Positions 7,281 to 15,353 of a stretch of 44,418 nt of DNA are shown in pieces (position 1 is the stretch's first letter; each line of letters begins with the position of its first letter). The notes beneath the pieces are model-generated. The model made no database searches. It saw only the letters and a list, made by a program, of their open reading frames with translations, and had not been told where the DNA came from. The position numbers and the translations under genes were made by a program. This stretch comes from an uncultured bacterium (lineage in GTDB: Bacteria > Spirochaetota > UBA4802 > JAGODF01), in the NCBI GenBank assembly GCA_937921485.1, contig CAKZSV010000049.1, forward strand, positions 1 to 44,418, in the 5' to 3' direction.

Positions 7281-7494
7281 ATGCCGTGCCCGTGCCCGAT
7301 AAAAAAATCATGAGTTCACCCGATTCCGGATGACAGTGGAAATCTGTACAACCGCCATTGGGAGCTAATGTCGAAAGAACAAAAGTAAAACCCTTAATTT
7401 CTGGATGCCTGTCGGGCGAGAGCAACACTTTGAGCTCCCGTTCAAACGGCTTTGGAATTGCAGTTCCTGCTGCTGTATCGAATGCTACAAACAT
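7276..7494 (-). pseudogene. Cupin-domain protein, N-terminal fragment
   Basis: About 70 residues from the ATG at 7494, which has GGAG 9 bases upstream. The first cupin motif is visible: FTFVLSTLAPNGG, then CTDFHCHPESGELMIFLSGTGTAW, which holds the HxH...E metal ligands. The second motif with the last histidine is absent, because the sequence switches to the BKACE tail in another frame. The start, ribosome site and promoter with operator are all intact, so this is the first gene of the leftward operon. Its product would terminate about 25 residues after the junction. Confidence 0.75.
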
Positions 7495-7516
7495 GGGGCA
7501 TTCTCCTTTTATTGTA

Positions 7517-7546
7517 TATATAGCAATACTATTGCATAATTTTCAA
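7517..7546 (-). promoter_or_regulatory. Leftward promoter with palindromic operator in the spacer
   Basis: On the minus strand TTGAAA (7546-7541), 18 bases, TATATA (7522-7517). The spacer holds the perfect palindrome GCAATA-C-TATTGC at 7523-7535. It drives the cupin/BKACE/RpiB/IolD operon. The divergent IclR gene begins about 115 bases away, so the natural reading is autoregulated divergent control. Confidence 0.6.
7523..7535. promoter_or_regulatory. Candidate IclR operator
   Basis: A 13-base perfect inverted repeat, GCAATACTATTGC in plus-strand reading. Its first 11 bases recur at 2604-2614 in another promoter spacer. IclR-family sites are commonly short palindromes of this size close to the regulator gene. 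The assignment to the neighbouring IclR is inferred. Confidence 0.55.
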
Positions 7547-7660
7547 TATATTTTTTAAATTTTTATCTGCCGTCTACAAGACCCGGTATAATCAAAAAAA
7601 ACACTTGACTGTATTTTTCAGTTAGCCATTGCATAGTGTGAAATGGCATTGGGGAAAAAG

Positions 7661-8422
7661 ATGGCGCAGACAATACAATCGCTGGATAGAGGCTTAAAAA
7701 TTCTGAATATTTTGGGCAAATCAGAAAAACCTCTATCCCTCAACGAAATCACTGCACATTTCGACATTGATCGATCGTCCATATTCCGCCTGCTCGGCAC
7801 GCTGGTGCAAAACAATTTCGTCTATCAGGATTCCGAAACAAAGAAGTACATGCTCGGTTTTAAAATTATGGAACTTTCGGGGGCTTTCGGCGAGCAGACG
7901 AAGATTGAGAAATTTTTACGTCCTGTATTGAAATATGTTTCCGAAAAGACAATGATGAACACCCATCTTGCCGTCCTCGACGGCCTTGAAGTGGTCTTCA
8001 TCGCCGTGGAGCAGCCGCGTCAGAATTTAAGCATGCACATTTCCGTGGGGACGCGCGAACCAGCATTTGCCACTGCGCTCGGCAAAATATTTCTGGCATT
8101 TACGTCGGAAAATGACTTGAAAAACATCATCCTCTCTGTTGCCTTAAAAAAATACACCGCAAACACCATTACTTCACGGAGCGAATACCAGAAGCATCTT
8201 CAGGATATTGTACGCCAAAAGTTTGCAATAGACAACGAAGAGTACCGAAAGGGTATCGTCTGCATTGCTACTCCTGTTTTTAACCACCGCGGTGCGGTGG
8301 AATATTCGATCGGCATATCGGGAGCAAAAGAACAGATATCCCCGAAGATCAAAGAATTCATTTCCATCATAAAGGAAGCGGGAGCCGAGGCATCCCGGCT
8401 TCTGGGAATGCCGTCACCATAA
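7661..8422 (+). CDS. IclR-family transcriptional regulator
   Basis: 253 residues from the ATG at 7661. This start is preferred over the in-frame ATG at 7643 because GGGGA lies 5-6 bases upstream and the family usually begins just before the helix-turn-helix. Residues 1-60 form the winged helix-turn-helix (TIQSLDRGLKILNILG, LSLNEITAHFDIDRSSIFRLLGTL). The rest is the GAF-like effector domain (TALGKIFLAF, GIVCIATPVFNHRGAVEYSIGISG). It diverges from the cupin/BKACE/RpiB/IolD operon and probably senses a metabolite of that pathway. A TTGACT stands at 7605-7610 upstream, without a convincing -10. The DUF2804 gene follows after 29 bases. Confidence 0.92.
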   Translation: MAQTIQSLDRGLKILNILGKSEKPLSLNEITAHFDIDRSSIFRLLGTLVQNNFVYQDSETKKYMLGFKIMELSGAFGEQTKIEKFLRPVLKYVSEKTMMNTHLAVLDGLEVVFIAVEQPRQNLSMHISVGTREPAFATALGKIFLAFTSENDLKNIILSVALKKYTANTITSRSEYQKHLQDIVRQKFAIDNEEYRKGIVCIATPVFNHRGAVEYSIGISGAKEQISPKIKEFISIIKEAGAEASRLLGMPSP

Positions 8423-8451
8423 CACATCCGCATCATTTCACGGAGGCTTTC

Positions 8452-9480
8452 ATGCAACATCGAATCACCAGCACCGGCAGTTTACTCAGCAAAGAAGGGA
8501 AACTTCTCGAAGTTGGCTATGCAACCTCACCCGTCCGCACCTACAACCCGGACAATGTATCAATTTATAACTTTAAATTATTAAATAAATTTCGCATCAA
8601 AGAATGGGATTACTATGGAATCACCACGGATGAGTATTTTGTATCCGCGACAGTTTCGAATCTCGGCTATGCAGGTCTTATTTTTGTGTATTATATCGAT
8701 TTCACTACCAAGGAATACATTGAAGACACTCTCATTACTCCTTTTGGCAAAGGATTTACTCTCAGCAAAACGAGCGACGAAAACAGCTTCTTCATGAAAG
8801 GCGACATATCTTTCAAATTCATAAAACATGAAACAGAGAGGGAAATATTTGTCAACTGGCCGCAGTTCGGCAAAGGGCGTGGTTTCAGGGCACACTGGAT
8901 TATCAAGCAGACGCCTCGCGATTCCATCGTGATGATGACGCCGATCGGTGAAAAAAGATTTTATTACAATCAGAAAATCAATTGCATGCCCGCCGAAGGC
9001 GCATTTATTTTAGGGAACAAAGAATACGGCTTTACAGAGAAAAAAGCGCTGGCGACACTGGACTGGGGAAGAGGCGTATGGGAATACCGCAGTTTCTGGA
9101 ACTGGGCAAGTGCTTCATACTTTCTGCCGAATGGTTCGACTTTCGGTCTCAATTTAGGGAAAGGTTTCGGCGATCTTTCGAAAGCAACGGAAAACTGTTT
9201 TTTTATCGACGGAGTTATTCATAAACTGGACTATGTTGAATTCCTTTACGACAGTTCCAATTTTATGAAACCCTGGAATTTCGAATCTGTTGACGGACGC
9301 CTTAATCTCGAATTCAAACCGTTCTTTGAACGAGTTGCAAAATCCAATCTTATCATCGTCGCAAGCGAAGTGCATCAGCTCTTCGGAAGATATTCCGGAC
9401 ACGTGATTACGGATTCCGGTAAGAAATTGAACATTGAAAATATCATTGGCTGGGCGGAAGAGCACCATGCGCGATGGTAA
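8452..9480 (+). CDS. DUF2804 family protein
   Basis: 342 residues with GGAGG 7 bases before the ATG. It matches the DUF2804 layout: a start QHRITSTGSLL and LLEVGYA, the family's KEWDYYGI motif near residue 45, a mid-region of beta strands, and TLDWGRGVWEYRSFWNWAS near 200. It ends shortly after HQLFGRYSGHV. The fold is expected to be all beta, and the function is unknown. No signal peptide is seen. It follows the IclR gene on the same strand and may be cotranscribed with it. A strong hairpin 18 bases after the stop ends transcription. Confidence 0.85.
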   Translation: MQHRITSTGSLLSKEGKLLEVGYATSPVRTYNPDNVSIYNFKLLNKFRIKEWDYYGITTDEYFVSATVSNLGYAGLIFVYYIDFTTKEYIEDTLITPFGKGFTLSKTSDENSFFMKGDISFKFIKHETEREIFVNWPQFGKGRGFRAHWIIKQTPRDSIVMMTPIGEKRFYYNQKINCMPAEGAFILGNKEYGFTEKKALATLDWGRGVWEYRSFWNWASASYFLPNGSTFGLNLGKGFGDLSKATENCFFIDGVIHKLDYVEFLYDSSNFMKPWNFESVDGRLNLEFKPFFERVAKSNLIIVASEVHQLFGRYSGHVITDSGKKLNIENIIGWAEEHHARW

Positions 9481-9497
9481 TGTTCTTTTCTGTTTTA

Positions 9498-9535
9498 ATT
9501 TTACAGGCGCGACGTGCGAATCGCGCCTGTAAAAT
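9498..9535. terminator. Bidirectional rho-independent terminator
   Basis: A perfect 15-base stem: ATTTTACAGGCGCGA (9498-9512), an 8-base loop, and its complement (9521-9535), with T-rich flanks on both strands. It separates the convergent DUF2804 gene and the polytopic membrane protein. Confidence 0.9.
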
Positions 9536-9548
9536 TTTATACATCACA

Positions 9549-10379
9549 TCATTTTTGAACATATATTTTCTTTGCCAGCGCATCCATCAGCATTCCCTTT
9601 CGAAACAACAGCAGATAATACACCATTGCGCAAAGCGGCAGTCCTGCAAGATAACCCCAGCCAACATTTCCAAAAATATTTCCAAGTGTAATCACAACAA
9701 CCGTTGCCACAATTGCAAGACCAAGACATACTATCCATTGTGCAGAGAAGAAAACAATTAAGATTGTAATTGGCCCCGGCAGCTTATCTTTCAAGCTCGC
9801 ATCTGCCATCGCGCCCTCGCGCACGCCCCGTATCATTCCGTACATAAGCATGGGCGCGAAAAGCAGCGCCATCACCACCAGCGTCCACCAGACATTGCTT
9901 TTATAAAAAAACTCAAGACCCATGTGAGTTCCCCTCTGCCACAGTACCCCGTTGTGCACACTGGCATCGTACAGGAAGCGCTGATAGCCGGTTCCATCCC
10001 ACCCGCAAGCCAATATAAACCAGAAAATTATCCATGCAATCATCCAGTTGGCATGTGCAGCGTAGAACATTTTTTTGCGGGATAATTTCCATCCCGCCCA
10101 GTAACCTAAAATTCCCTGGGTGATGTTGGTTACCCCGAATATTACTACCAGCCAGGCAGGGATGTCCTCCCGGCAGGCGGCCACCTGCATTGTTTCCCAT
10201 TGGGGAAATTGCCACAAAAGATACAGTCCTGAGGGCGCGAAAAAGATCGAAAGGAAAAGAAGCACAAACACATACCATTTGTTATTGAAAGGCTTTTCTT
10301 CTTTCTCGAGTTGCCGCGAAGCGGCTGCAGCAAATGTCGCGCCGAAAGCATACGACCACACTACATCAACCTGTACCAT
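9549..10379 (-). CDS. Polytopic membrane protein of unknown family
   Basis: 276 residues with about six or seven hydrophobic spans: VFVLLFLSIFFAPSGLYLLW, WLVVIFGVTNITQGILGYW, WMIAWIIFWFILACGW, WWTLVVMALLFAPMLMYGM, ITILIVFFSAQWIVCLGLAI and YLAGLPLCAMVYYLLLF. It is rich in Trp and ends in basic residues. The ATG at 10379 has an AGGAGG a few bases upstream. I do not recognise the family. It starts 14 bases after the stop of the START-domain gene, so the two are cotranscribed and may cooperate in lipid handling at the membrane (inference). Confidence 0.8.
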   Translation of the reverse strand: MVQVDVVWSYAFGATFAAAASRQLEKEEKPFNNKWYVFVLLFLSIFFAPSGLYLLWQFPQWETMQVAACREDIPAWLVVIFGVTNITQGILGYWAGWKLSRKKMFYAAHANWMIAWIIFWFILACGWDGTGYQRFLYDASVHNGVLWQRGTHMGLEFFYKSNVWWTLVVMALLFAPMLMYGMIRGVREGAMADASLKDKLPGPITILIVFFSAQWIVCLGLAIVATVVVITLGNIFGNVGWGYLAGLPLCAMVYYLLLFRKGMLMDALAKKIYVQK

Positions 10380-10393
10380 ATTTCCTCCTTAAT

Positions 10394-11209
10394 TTATTTT
10401 ACACGGGAATTTTGTTGTACTTTACAAAATTCCTCTATGTTCGAAAGGTATTTTGATGTTTTTGCCCCATCAATATATTTCTTGCGTTTGAGCATCTGCT
10501 CAAAATTCAAAATCGTTCGGTAGGGATATTCATCCATGAGCAAATTCCCTACAAAAAGAGGCACTCCCGTTGGATCGGCATGAATGATATAGTAACATCT
10601 GGCTTTTTCTCTTCCAAGAATATGCATAATCATATACACCGAAATTTCGTACATACGCGTATATCCCTTGACATGGGGCGCCCATCTTTCGCTCTCCGGA
10701 GAATGGAGTCCATAACACAGCACTTCAAAACGTCCATACTTCCAGTCTTTGGTTACTTTCGTCCGCACTACCCCGTCGCGCGGCTCAAGCGGCCACGGGA
10801 GCGCGGTAACATTATGGATGATGAGGTCTTCATCGGTGAATTCTTTTATCGTCTTTGCACTTTTGCAATTGTGCATAAACTCGGCATAAGCAGGCACATC
10901 CCGAACAAGCTGTTCAATCACCTCAGGTTTAGCATGGATAATTTTTTCCGCTTTACACTGAACTATTCCTGAAGGCAATTGCCTTTTATAAACTAAGACA
11001 TCTCCCTTTTTTTTGTGGAATTTCCAGTCTCTTGCATATTCCAGCCACGCGCTTTTTCTTTTTTCATCGGCGCATTCAGTCCAATTTTCTTTTACGCACG
11101 TTATTTCAGCGGCACTACAATCATTCCTGCTATTCAGATTTGAACAAATAACCATCAAAGAAAATAAACAAACCGCAACATACATTTTTCTTGTACTGGG
11201 AAAGTGCAT
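10394..11209 (-). CDS. Exported START-domain lipid-binding-like protein
   Basis: 271 residues. The start at 11209 is supported by GGAGG 8 bases upstream. A signal peptide occupies about residues 9-33 (MYVAVCLFSLMVICSN...CSAA), so the protein is probably periplasmic. The mature part resembles the START/SRPBCC fold: WKFHKKKGDVLVYKRQLP, IIHAKPEVIEQLVRDVPAYAEFMHNC, LPWPLEPRDGVVRTKV, and a last amphipathic helix. START domains bind lipids or other hydrophobic ligands in a deep cavity. It lies directly upstream of a polytopic membrane protein and downstream of the 7TM-AraC regulator. Confidence 0.82.
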   Translation of the reverse strand: MHFPSTRKMYVAVCLFSLMVICSNLNSRNDCSAAEITCVKENWTECADEKRKSAWLEYARDWKFHKKKGDVLVYKRQLPSGIVQCKAEKIIHAKPEVIEQLVRDVPAYAEFMHNCKSAKTIKEFTDEDLIIHNVTALPWPLEPRDGVVRTKVTKDWKYGRFEVLCYGLHSPESERWAPHVKGYTRMYEISVYMIMHILGREKARCYYIIHADPTGVPLFVGNLLMDEYPYRTILNFEQMLKRKKYIDGAKTSKYLSNIEEFCKVQQNSRVK

Positions 11210-11328
11210 CGGAAACCTCCGCGTAATGTTTTATTTACGTATCGATATTAATCGAAAACATCACGCGTTGTCTCGTCAGATCTGGAAATGTCCAAATTTG
11301 TCCCTTAAACACGCTAAATGTTATGGGG

Positions 11329-13008
11329 CTATTCTCGGTAGTTCTTTGGGTTTTTCCCGGTACACTTCTTAAAAGCACGATTAAAAGTTTTTACGCTTTC
11401 AAATCCAACCTGCATGGCGATATCGAGTATCGTGGCATCTGTTTCGAGAAGCAGCTTAATTGCCTCCTTCACGCGCAAGGCATAGATATACTCATGCAAC
11501 GATTTTCCGGTATAATATTTAAACGCTTTGCTGAAATAATCGTGATGGATATTCAGCATCGACGCAAGACCTTCCCGCGAAATATTCTCTTTATAGTTGC
11601 GATTGATGAAAACTATTGCCTCTTTTATTTTTGGTTCAAGCTGAGCGGAATAATATTTCGGCTTTTTTGTTTCAATGTTAAACACGCCGATTTCAATCGC
11701 CTTTGATAGATTTTCAAGGCTCGCGGTTAATTCTCTGGTTCGTTCTTCCACCTTCTGTTCAAGCAAGGCGTTCATATTTTCAACTTCCCGCGTCATCCCA
11801 ATGTACTGATATACCACAATCAGACCTGCACCAATAAAAATTGCGCTCGATGTGTAATGAAAAATCGGCGAACTGAACTCATATTGCCAGATACTGTATA
11901 TCTTCATGGTGAAAACCGAAAGATACACAAAGCCATCATGAGATGCTGTTATTGCGAGGATGAGACCGATAGGAATGAACAATTTCGCGATGTCATTCTT
12001 CTTTAATAATTGCTCCGCATGAATTGAAACATTGTACAACGCAAGCAACGTGAGGATAATTATTACGTATTTCCCATATTTTTGTATGTGCATGGGGTTT
12101 TTCACCAGCAGAATTGCCGTTATTAATGCAATTGTTATGCCATATAATCCAATTTCGATTTTAATTCTTTTGCATTGATACAGCCGATGGAGAAATAAAA
12201 GATGGAATAAAACAAGTAAACTCCACGCAATGCCAAATATCTTTATACGCATCGCCGTGTCCGGATACAGCGGATACGGCATAACGGGTTCGAGAATTAC
12301 AAAAATTCCCGGAACAAGCTGAGCAAGAAAAATAATATATTTCATTCTTTCGCTTTTATGATACGAAAGCATAGTAAAAATGATTACAAACACAAAACCA
12401 ATCCCGATGTTGCAAAAAAGCGGTAAAAAATTTTTCATCGTTTCGAGAAGCTGCAAGCGGTTATATTCTTCCGGGGTGATCTGTTTAATGAAAGCATTTC
12501 CAATGAGGCGATTAAATCCATAACAGGCGATTTCTATTTTTATGGAATTATCCGCGCCGGCTCTTAGAATTGCAGATGAGAATACATAATACCGCGTTTT
12601 ATTCCACACCGAAAATTCCAGCGGAAGAAAACCGCCGCTCGAACCCACCAGTTTATCATTGATATACGTTCGGTCAGCATCGCCAATTTTCCCCAGATGA
12701 AGCAGCACGTGATCGGTTTTTACGTACTCTGGAACGAAAAAATTCCCCTTTGCGATAACAAAACCCCGAAAATCATTCAGTGTGCGCAAAAGGCCCGGCG
12801 TAAAAAATGCCGGAATCGATATTTTGTGCGACTTCTGTTCGCAGTTGCTTGATATTGCACAATACCGGACATCCCACTCGGAACCGAGAGAAATACTGCC
12901 TTCCTGCAATGAGCGAAGATGCAGAAAATTGTACCAGTAATACGCCGCCACGGCAAACACGATCAGGGAGAAAATGATGACGGCAATGCCGATAAAAATA
13001 TTTCTCAT
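11329..13008 (-). CDS. Membrane-bound AraC-family regulator with 7TMR-DISM-like sensor
   Basis: 559 residues. TM1 is at about 5-27. A periplasmic, ligand-binding-like domain of mainly beta structure runs to about 190 (VLLHLGKIGDADRTYINDKLVGSSGG resembles sugar-binding jelly rolls). About seven TM spans lie between 195 and 405, followed by a coiled coil (MNALLEQKVEERTRELTASL). The C-terminal AraC DNA-binding domain has two helix-turn-helix units (ISREGLASMLNIHHDYFSKAFKYYTG and ILDIAMQVGFESVKTFNRAFKKCTG, as parts). The architecture is known from spirochaetes and Bacteroidetes. It would detect an extracytoplasmic ligand and act on DNA from the membrane. Its ATG overlaps the stop of the hydrolase gene by four bases. 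Confidence 0.9.
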   Translation of the reverse strand: MRNIFIGIAVIIFSLIVFAVAAYYWYNFLHLRSLQEGSISLGSEWDVRYCAISSNCEQKSHKISIPAFFTPGLLRTLNDFRGFVIAKGNFFVPEYVKTDHVLLHLGKIGDADRTYINDKLVGSSGGFLPLEFSVWNKTRYYVFSSAILRAGADNSIKIEIACYGFNRLIGNAFIKQITPEEYNRLQLLETMKNFLPLFCNIGIGFVFVIIFTMLSYHKSERMKYIIFLAQLVPGIFVILEPVMPYPLYPDTAMRIKIFGIAWSLLVLFHLLFLHRLYQCKRIKIEIGLYGITIALITAILLVKNPMHIQKYGKYVIIILTLLALYNVSIHAEQLLKKNDIAKLFIPIGLILAITASHDGFVYLSVFTMKIYSIWQYEFSSPIFHYTSSAIFIGAGLIVVYQYIGMTREVENMNALLEQKVEERTRELTASLENLSKAIEIGVFNIETKKPKYYSAQLEPKIKEAIVFINRNYKENISREGLASMLNIHHDYFSKAFKYYTGKSLHEYIYALRVKEAIKLLLETDATILDIAMQVGFESVKTFNRAFKKCTGKNPKNYRE

Positions 13009-13889
13009 AAAGGGATATGCCGCTTTAAAAACGCAAGCTGATCCGAAATCGTCCTTTCGAAATGAGGATCAACATACACATCGAAATGATCCAGATCGTA
13101 TGTAATTAGCTCGCCCTTCGGCGCTTTTTTTGCCGCGTTGACTGCTGGTTTTGATGGGGTGGTTAAATCGCGCAGGGCCACCTGTACCAGCCACGGGCAG
13201 TTAATTTTCTTCGCGTTTTTCCCGGGAGAATAGAACGGAACTGAAAGAAAAATCCGTGCGGCCACTTTTTCACTGTACTGAAATCCCGGCGGAATGAGGC
13301 GCATCACCCCTTCAAGCGCTCCCGGAGCGGTCATCGCACCGAGCTTTCCGGGCTGCGCGACAATATCCACATAAAACGGCTTGCTTTTCAAAAGCGCGCA
13401 CAGCACATCTGTAAGCGAGGCAAGTGAGAGGCGAATGTTTTTCACAAAACCAGACGCAAGTGCCGTGGCTATGCCGTCAAGGTGCGGCACCTGTGAAATC
13501 GCCACCGCAATTCCTTTTCCCTTTGCAGCCAACGCAGCGACATGACCTCCGCTGAAAGAAGTTCCCCATAAAATAATTTTTGTTTTATCAACTTCTTCTC
13601 TCGATCGTACAAAGTCGAGCGCCGCACGCCAATCCTGGTGCTGTTTTCGAATTGAGAGCAATTGCCGAGGATCACCATCGCTTGCACCAAAATGCCGGTA
13701 ATCAAACACCAGCACATGATATCCTTCTTGAGCGAACCTTTCGGCATAGGCATCGAGCCGCATCTCCTTCACCCCGCCGAAACCGTGCGCCATAACGATG
13801 CAGGGACGAACACCCTCCCCGCCTCGGTAAAACCAACCGCGACAGGCAGTGCCGGAAGATAGAAATTCAATATTTTCCCGTGAAATCAT
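13005..13889 (-). CDS. Alpha/beta hydrolase
   Basis: 294 residues from the ATG at 13889, selected because GGGAGG lies 6 bases upstream and the 29 residues before it are not family-like. The oxyanion segment VMAHGFGGVKEMRLDAYAERF is followed by the YRHFGASDG turn and the nucleophile elbow GTSFSGG (Ser111). An acid lies in the ALRDLTTPSK region and the catalytic histidine is in YDLDHFDVY near the C-terminus. Members include peptidases and esterases of the DUF1100/S15-like type, and the substrate is unknown. There is no signal peptide. It is translationally coupled (ATGA) to the 7TM-AraC regulator, so the sensor may control the hydrolase and the START genes. Confidence 0.88.
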   Translation of the reverse strand: MISRENIEFLSSGTACRGWFYRGGEGVRPCIVMAHGFGGVKEMRLDAYAERFAQEGYHVLVFDYRHFGASDGDPRQLLSIRKQHQDWRAALDFVRSREEVDKTKIILWGTSFSGGHVAALAAKGKGIAVAISQVPHLDGIATALASGFVKNIRLSLASLTDVLCALLKSKPFYVDIVAQPGKLGAMTAPGALEGVMRLIPPGFQYSEKVAARIFLSVPFYSPGKNAKKINCPWLVQVALRDLTTPSKPAVNAAKKAPKGELITYDLDHFDVYVDPHFERTISDQLAFLKRHIPL

Positions 13890-14017
13890 GAAAACCTCCC
13901 GTATATATGTTATTGGCACTTTGAAAACCACTGCGATTTCATTCTTTGTCAATGAAAATCTCCGGCGATCGGGCAATTTTTATTTGACATAAATCGCCAT
14001 CGCATTAGCCTGACTTC

Positions 14018-14101
14018 GGAGGATTGTCTGAGTGGTCGATAGAGGCGGTCTTGAAAACCGTTGGGTTAATAGCCCCGGGGGTTCGAATCCCTCATCCTCC
14101 G
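14018..14101 (+). tRNA. tRNA-Ser (UGA)
   Basis: The acceptor GGAGGAT (14018-14024) pairs with ATCCTCC (14094-14100), and the discriminator is G. The anticodon stem GCGGT/ACCGT encloses CTTGAAA, giving anticodon TGA at 14052-14054. It has the long variable arm (GGGTTAATAGCCCC) expected of serine tRNA and the T loop GGTTCGAATCC. No CCA is encoded. Confidence 0.97.
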
Positions 14102-14106
14102 ATCAC

Positions 14107-14130
14107 TGCCCAACCTCTCATGGTTGGGCA
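14107..14130. other. Hairpin between two tRNA genes
   Basis: A perfect 9-base stem TGCCCAACC (14107-14115) / GGTTGGGCA (14122-14130) with a 6-base loop. There is no T run after it, so it is either a weak terminator or a processing hairpin between the cotranscribed serine tRNAs. Confidence 0.6.
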
Positions 14131-14155
14131 TACTCAACTCATACGCCGTAATAGT

Positions 14156-14243
14156 GGAGAGGTGACCGAGAGGCCGAAGGTAACGGTTTGCTAAACCGTC
14201 GCACCTCAAAAGGGTGCCGGGGGTTCGAATCCCCCCCTCTCCG
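14156..14243 (+). tRNA. tRNA-Ser (GCU)
   Basis: The acceptor GGAGAGG (14156-14162) pairs with CCTCTCC (14236-14242), and the discriminator is G. The anticodon stem ACGGT/ACCGT encloses TTGCTAA, giving anticodon GCT at 14190-14192. The long variable arm GCACCTCAAAAGGGTGC is typical of serine tRNA. No CCA is encoded. Confidence 0.97.
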
Positions 14244-14256
14244 AAGGGAGTTTTTC

Positions 14257-14754
14257 GTGAGATTCATTTCACACATCAAAGGAAAATTGCATTCCCAAAC
14301 ACACATCGCGAAGGGAAAGCTCACTGCTATTGCCGAAGCAGCGATGCGATATTACCGCCTGCTCAATGAAAAAATCATTTACGCAAGAGAAATTGCCTTC
14401 AGCGAAAAATATAATAATTATTTCGCCGCTGTTTCTTTTTTCCCTTTCATCGGCTGGCTGATTCCGCTCTATTTGAAACCTGATAATGAATTCTGTCAGA
14501 AGCAGGCAAAGCGCGGGTTTTATCTGGCATGTGTATTTTTAACCCTCATTGCGTTTTTGCTTTTCATCGGCATCTTCTTCTCGCGCGACTGGCGTGTGGT
14601 GCGATTCATTCACGCAATTGTTATCTATCTGGCGGAACTGACATATTTTGGTTTCTGTGCGTATGGCGCGCGGATGTCGGTTTATAACAGAGAAGCAGAA
14701 ATTATTGACAAATTCCCGTTTGTTGCACAATTGGCTACAATAATCGAGTTGTAA
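14257..14754 (+). CDS. Small membrane protein, DUF4870-like
   Basis: 165 residues from the GTG at 14257, with GGGAG 6 bases upstream. Longer readings would run through the tRNA-Ser gene. A basic N-terminus (FISHIKGKLHSQTH) is followed by a helix and then three hydrophobic spans: YFAAVSFFPFIGWLIPLYL, FYLACVFLTLIAFLLFIGIFF and FIHAIVIYLAELTYFGFCAYG. The FFPFIGWLIPLYL segment with a following charged loop is like DUF4870/Tic20-type small membrane proteins. The function is unknown. It sits between tRNA-Ser and tRNA-Arg on the same strand and may share their transcript. Confidence 0.8.
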   Translation: MRFISHIKGKLHSQTHIAKGKLTAIAEAAMRYYRLLNEKIIYAREIAFSEKYNNYFAAVSFFPFIGWLIPLYLKPDNEFCQKQAKRGFYLACVFLTLIAFLLFIGIFFSRDWRVVRFIHAIVIYLAELTYFGFCAYGARMSVYNREAEIIDKFPFVAQLATIIEL

Positions 14755-14758
14755 TTAC

Positions 14759-14832
14759 GCGTCCATAGCTCAGCTGGATAGAGTGACGGACTACGAATCC
14801 GTAGGTCGGAGGTTCGAATCCTCCTGGACGCG
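14759..14832 (+). tRNA. tRNA-Arg (ACG)
   Basis: The acceptor GCGTCCA (14759-14765) pairs with TGGACGC (14825-14831), and the discriminator is G. The anticodon stem ACGGA/TCCGT encloses CTACGAA, giving anticodon ACG at 14793-14795. Its first base is normally edited to inosine by TadA, which is encoded 3.8 kb downstream. Confidence 0.97.
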
Positions 14833-14870
14833 CATCGCTTTATACAAAGAAGTTCTACTTCACCTTCTGC

Positions 14871-15209
14871 TTACAATGGCGAAAACCATACCGGTTGGGG
14901 ATGATTTTTCGGCTTAAAAGGCCTCTTGAGCCGCACCGGTTTTGCAAGATGCCATTCGTACCATCTGGATTTTCCTTTTCCTTTTGTGCATCCGACTATT
15001 TCTACACTTCCCACAATCACCCCTCTGGGTAAATCATCAGGCTTTAAACCAAACTCCTCAAATACCTCCCTTTCAGCAAACGAGCATGTCGCATAGATAT
15101 ACACCCTTTCGCGTATTTTTGTGGGACGGCTTCGGTATTCGATCTTTTTTTTGCCGCGCATGATGAGTTCTGCGAAAGGTTGCTGGACACTTAAAGCACG
15201 CGTTATCAT
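14871..15209 (-). CDS. ASCH-domain protein
   Basis: 112 residues from the ATG at 15209. This start is chosen because the ASCH fold begins at once (MITRALSVQQPFAELIMRGKKKIEYRSRPT). An upstream in-frame ATG at 15272 adds 21 residues with no similarity. ASCH domains share the PUA-like beta-barrel and bind RNA or modified nucleotides. The GKKxxEyR element that often lines the pocket is present, as is PRGVIVGSVEIVGC. The ribosome site is weak. It is convergent with tRNA-Arg, and the role in this genome is unknown. Confidence 0.82.
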   Translation of the reverse strand: MITRALSVQQPFAELIMRGKKKIEYRSRPTKIRERVYIYATCSFAEREVFEEFGLKPDDLPRGVIVGSVEIVGCTKGKGKSRWYEWHLAKPVRLKRPFKPKNHPQPVWFSPL

Positions 15210-15353
15210 GGCAATCCACGAAAATTTATTGTAATAACATCCAATGGCATACACAATAAGTGAGGAACACACATTCTGATAGTGTCAAGAAGTTTTCGCA
15301 CTTTGATAACATCATGGAAGTTATGCATTAATTTTTTTTCCATCTTGCCCGAA

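Noticed and set aside
13890..13976. N-terminal extension of the alpha/beta hydrolase by 29 residues
   Set aside because: No ribosome site at the earlier ATG, and the extra residues are not family-like. The ATG at 13889 has GGGAGG.
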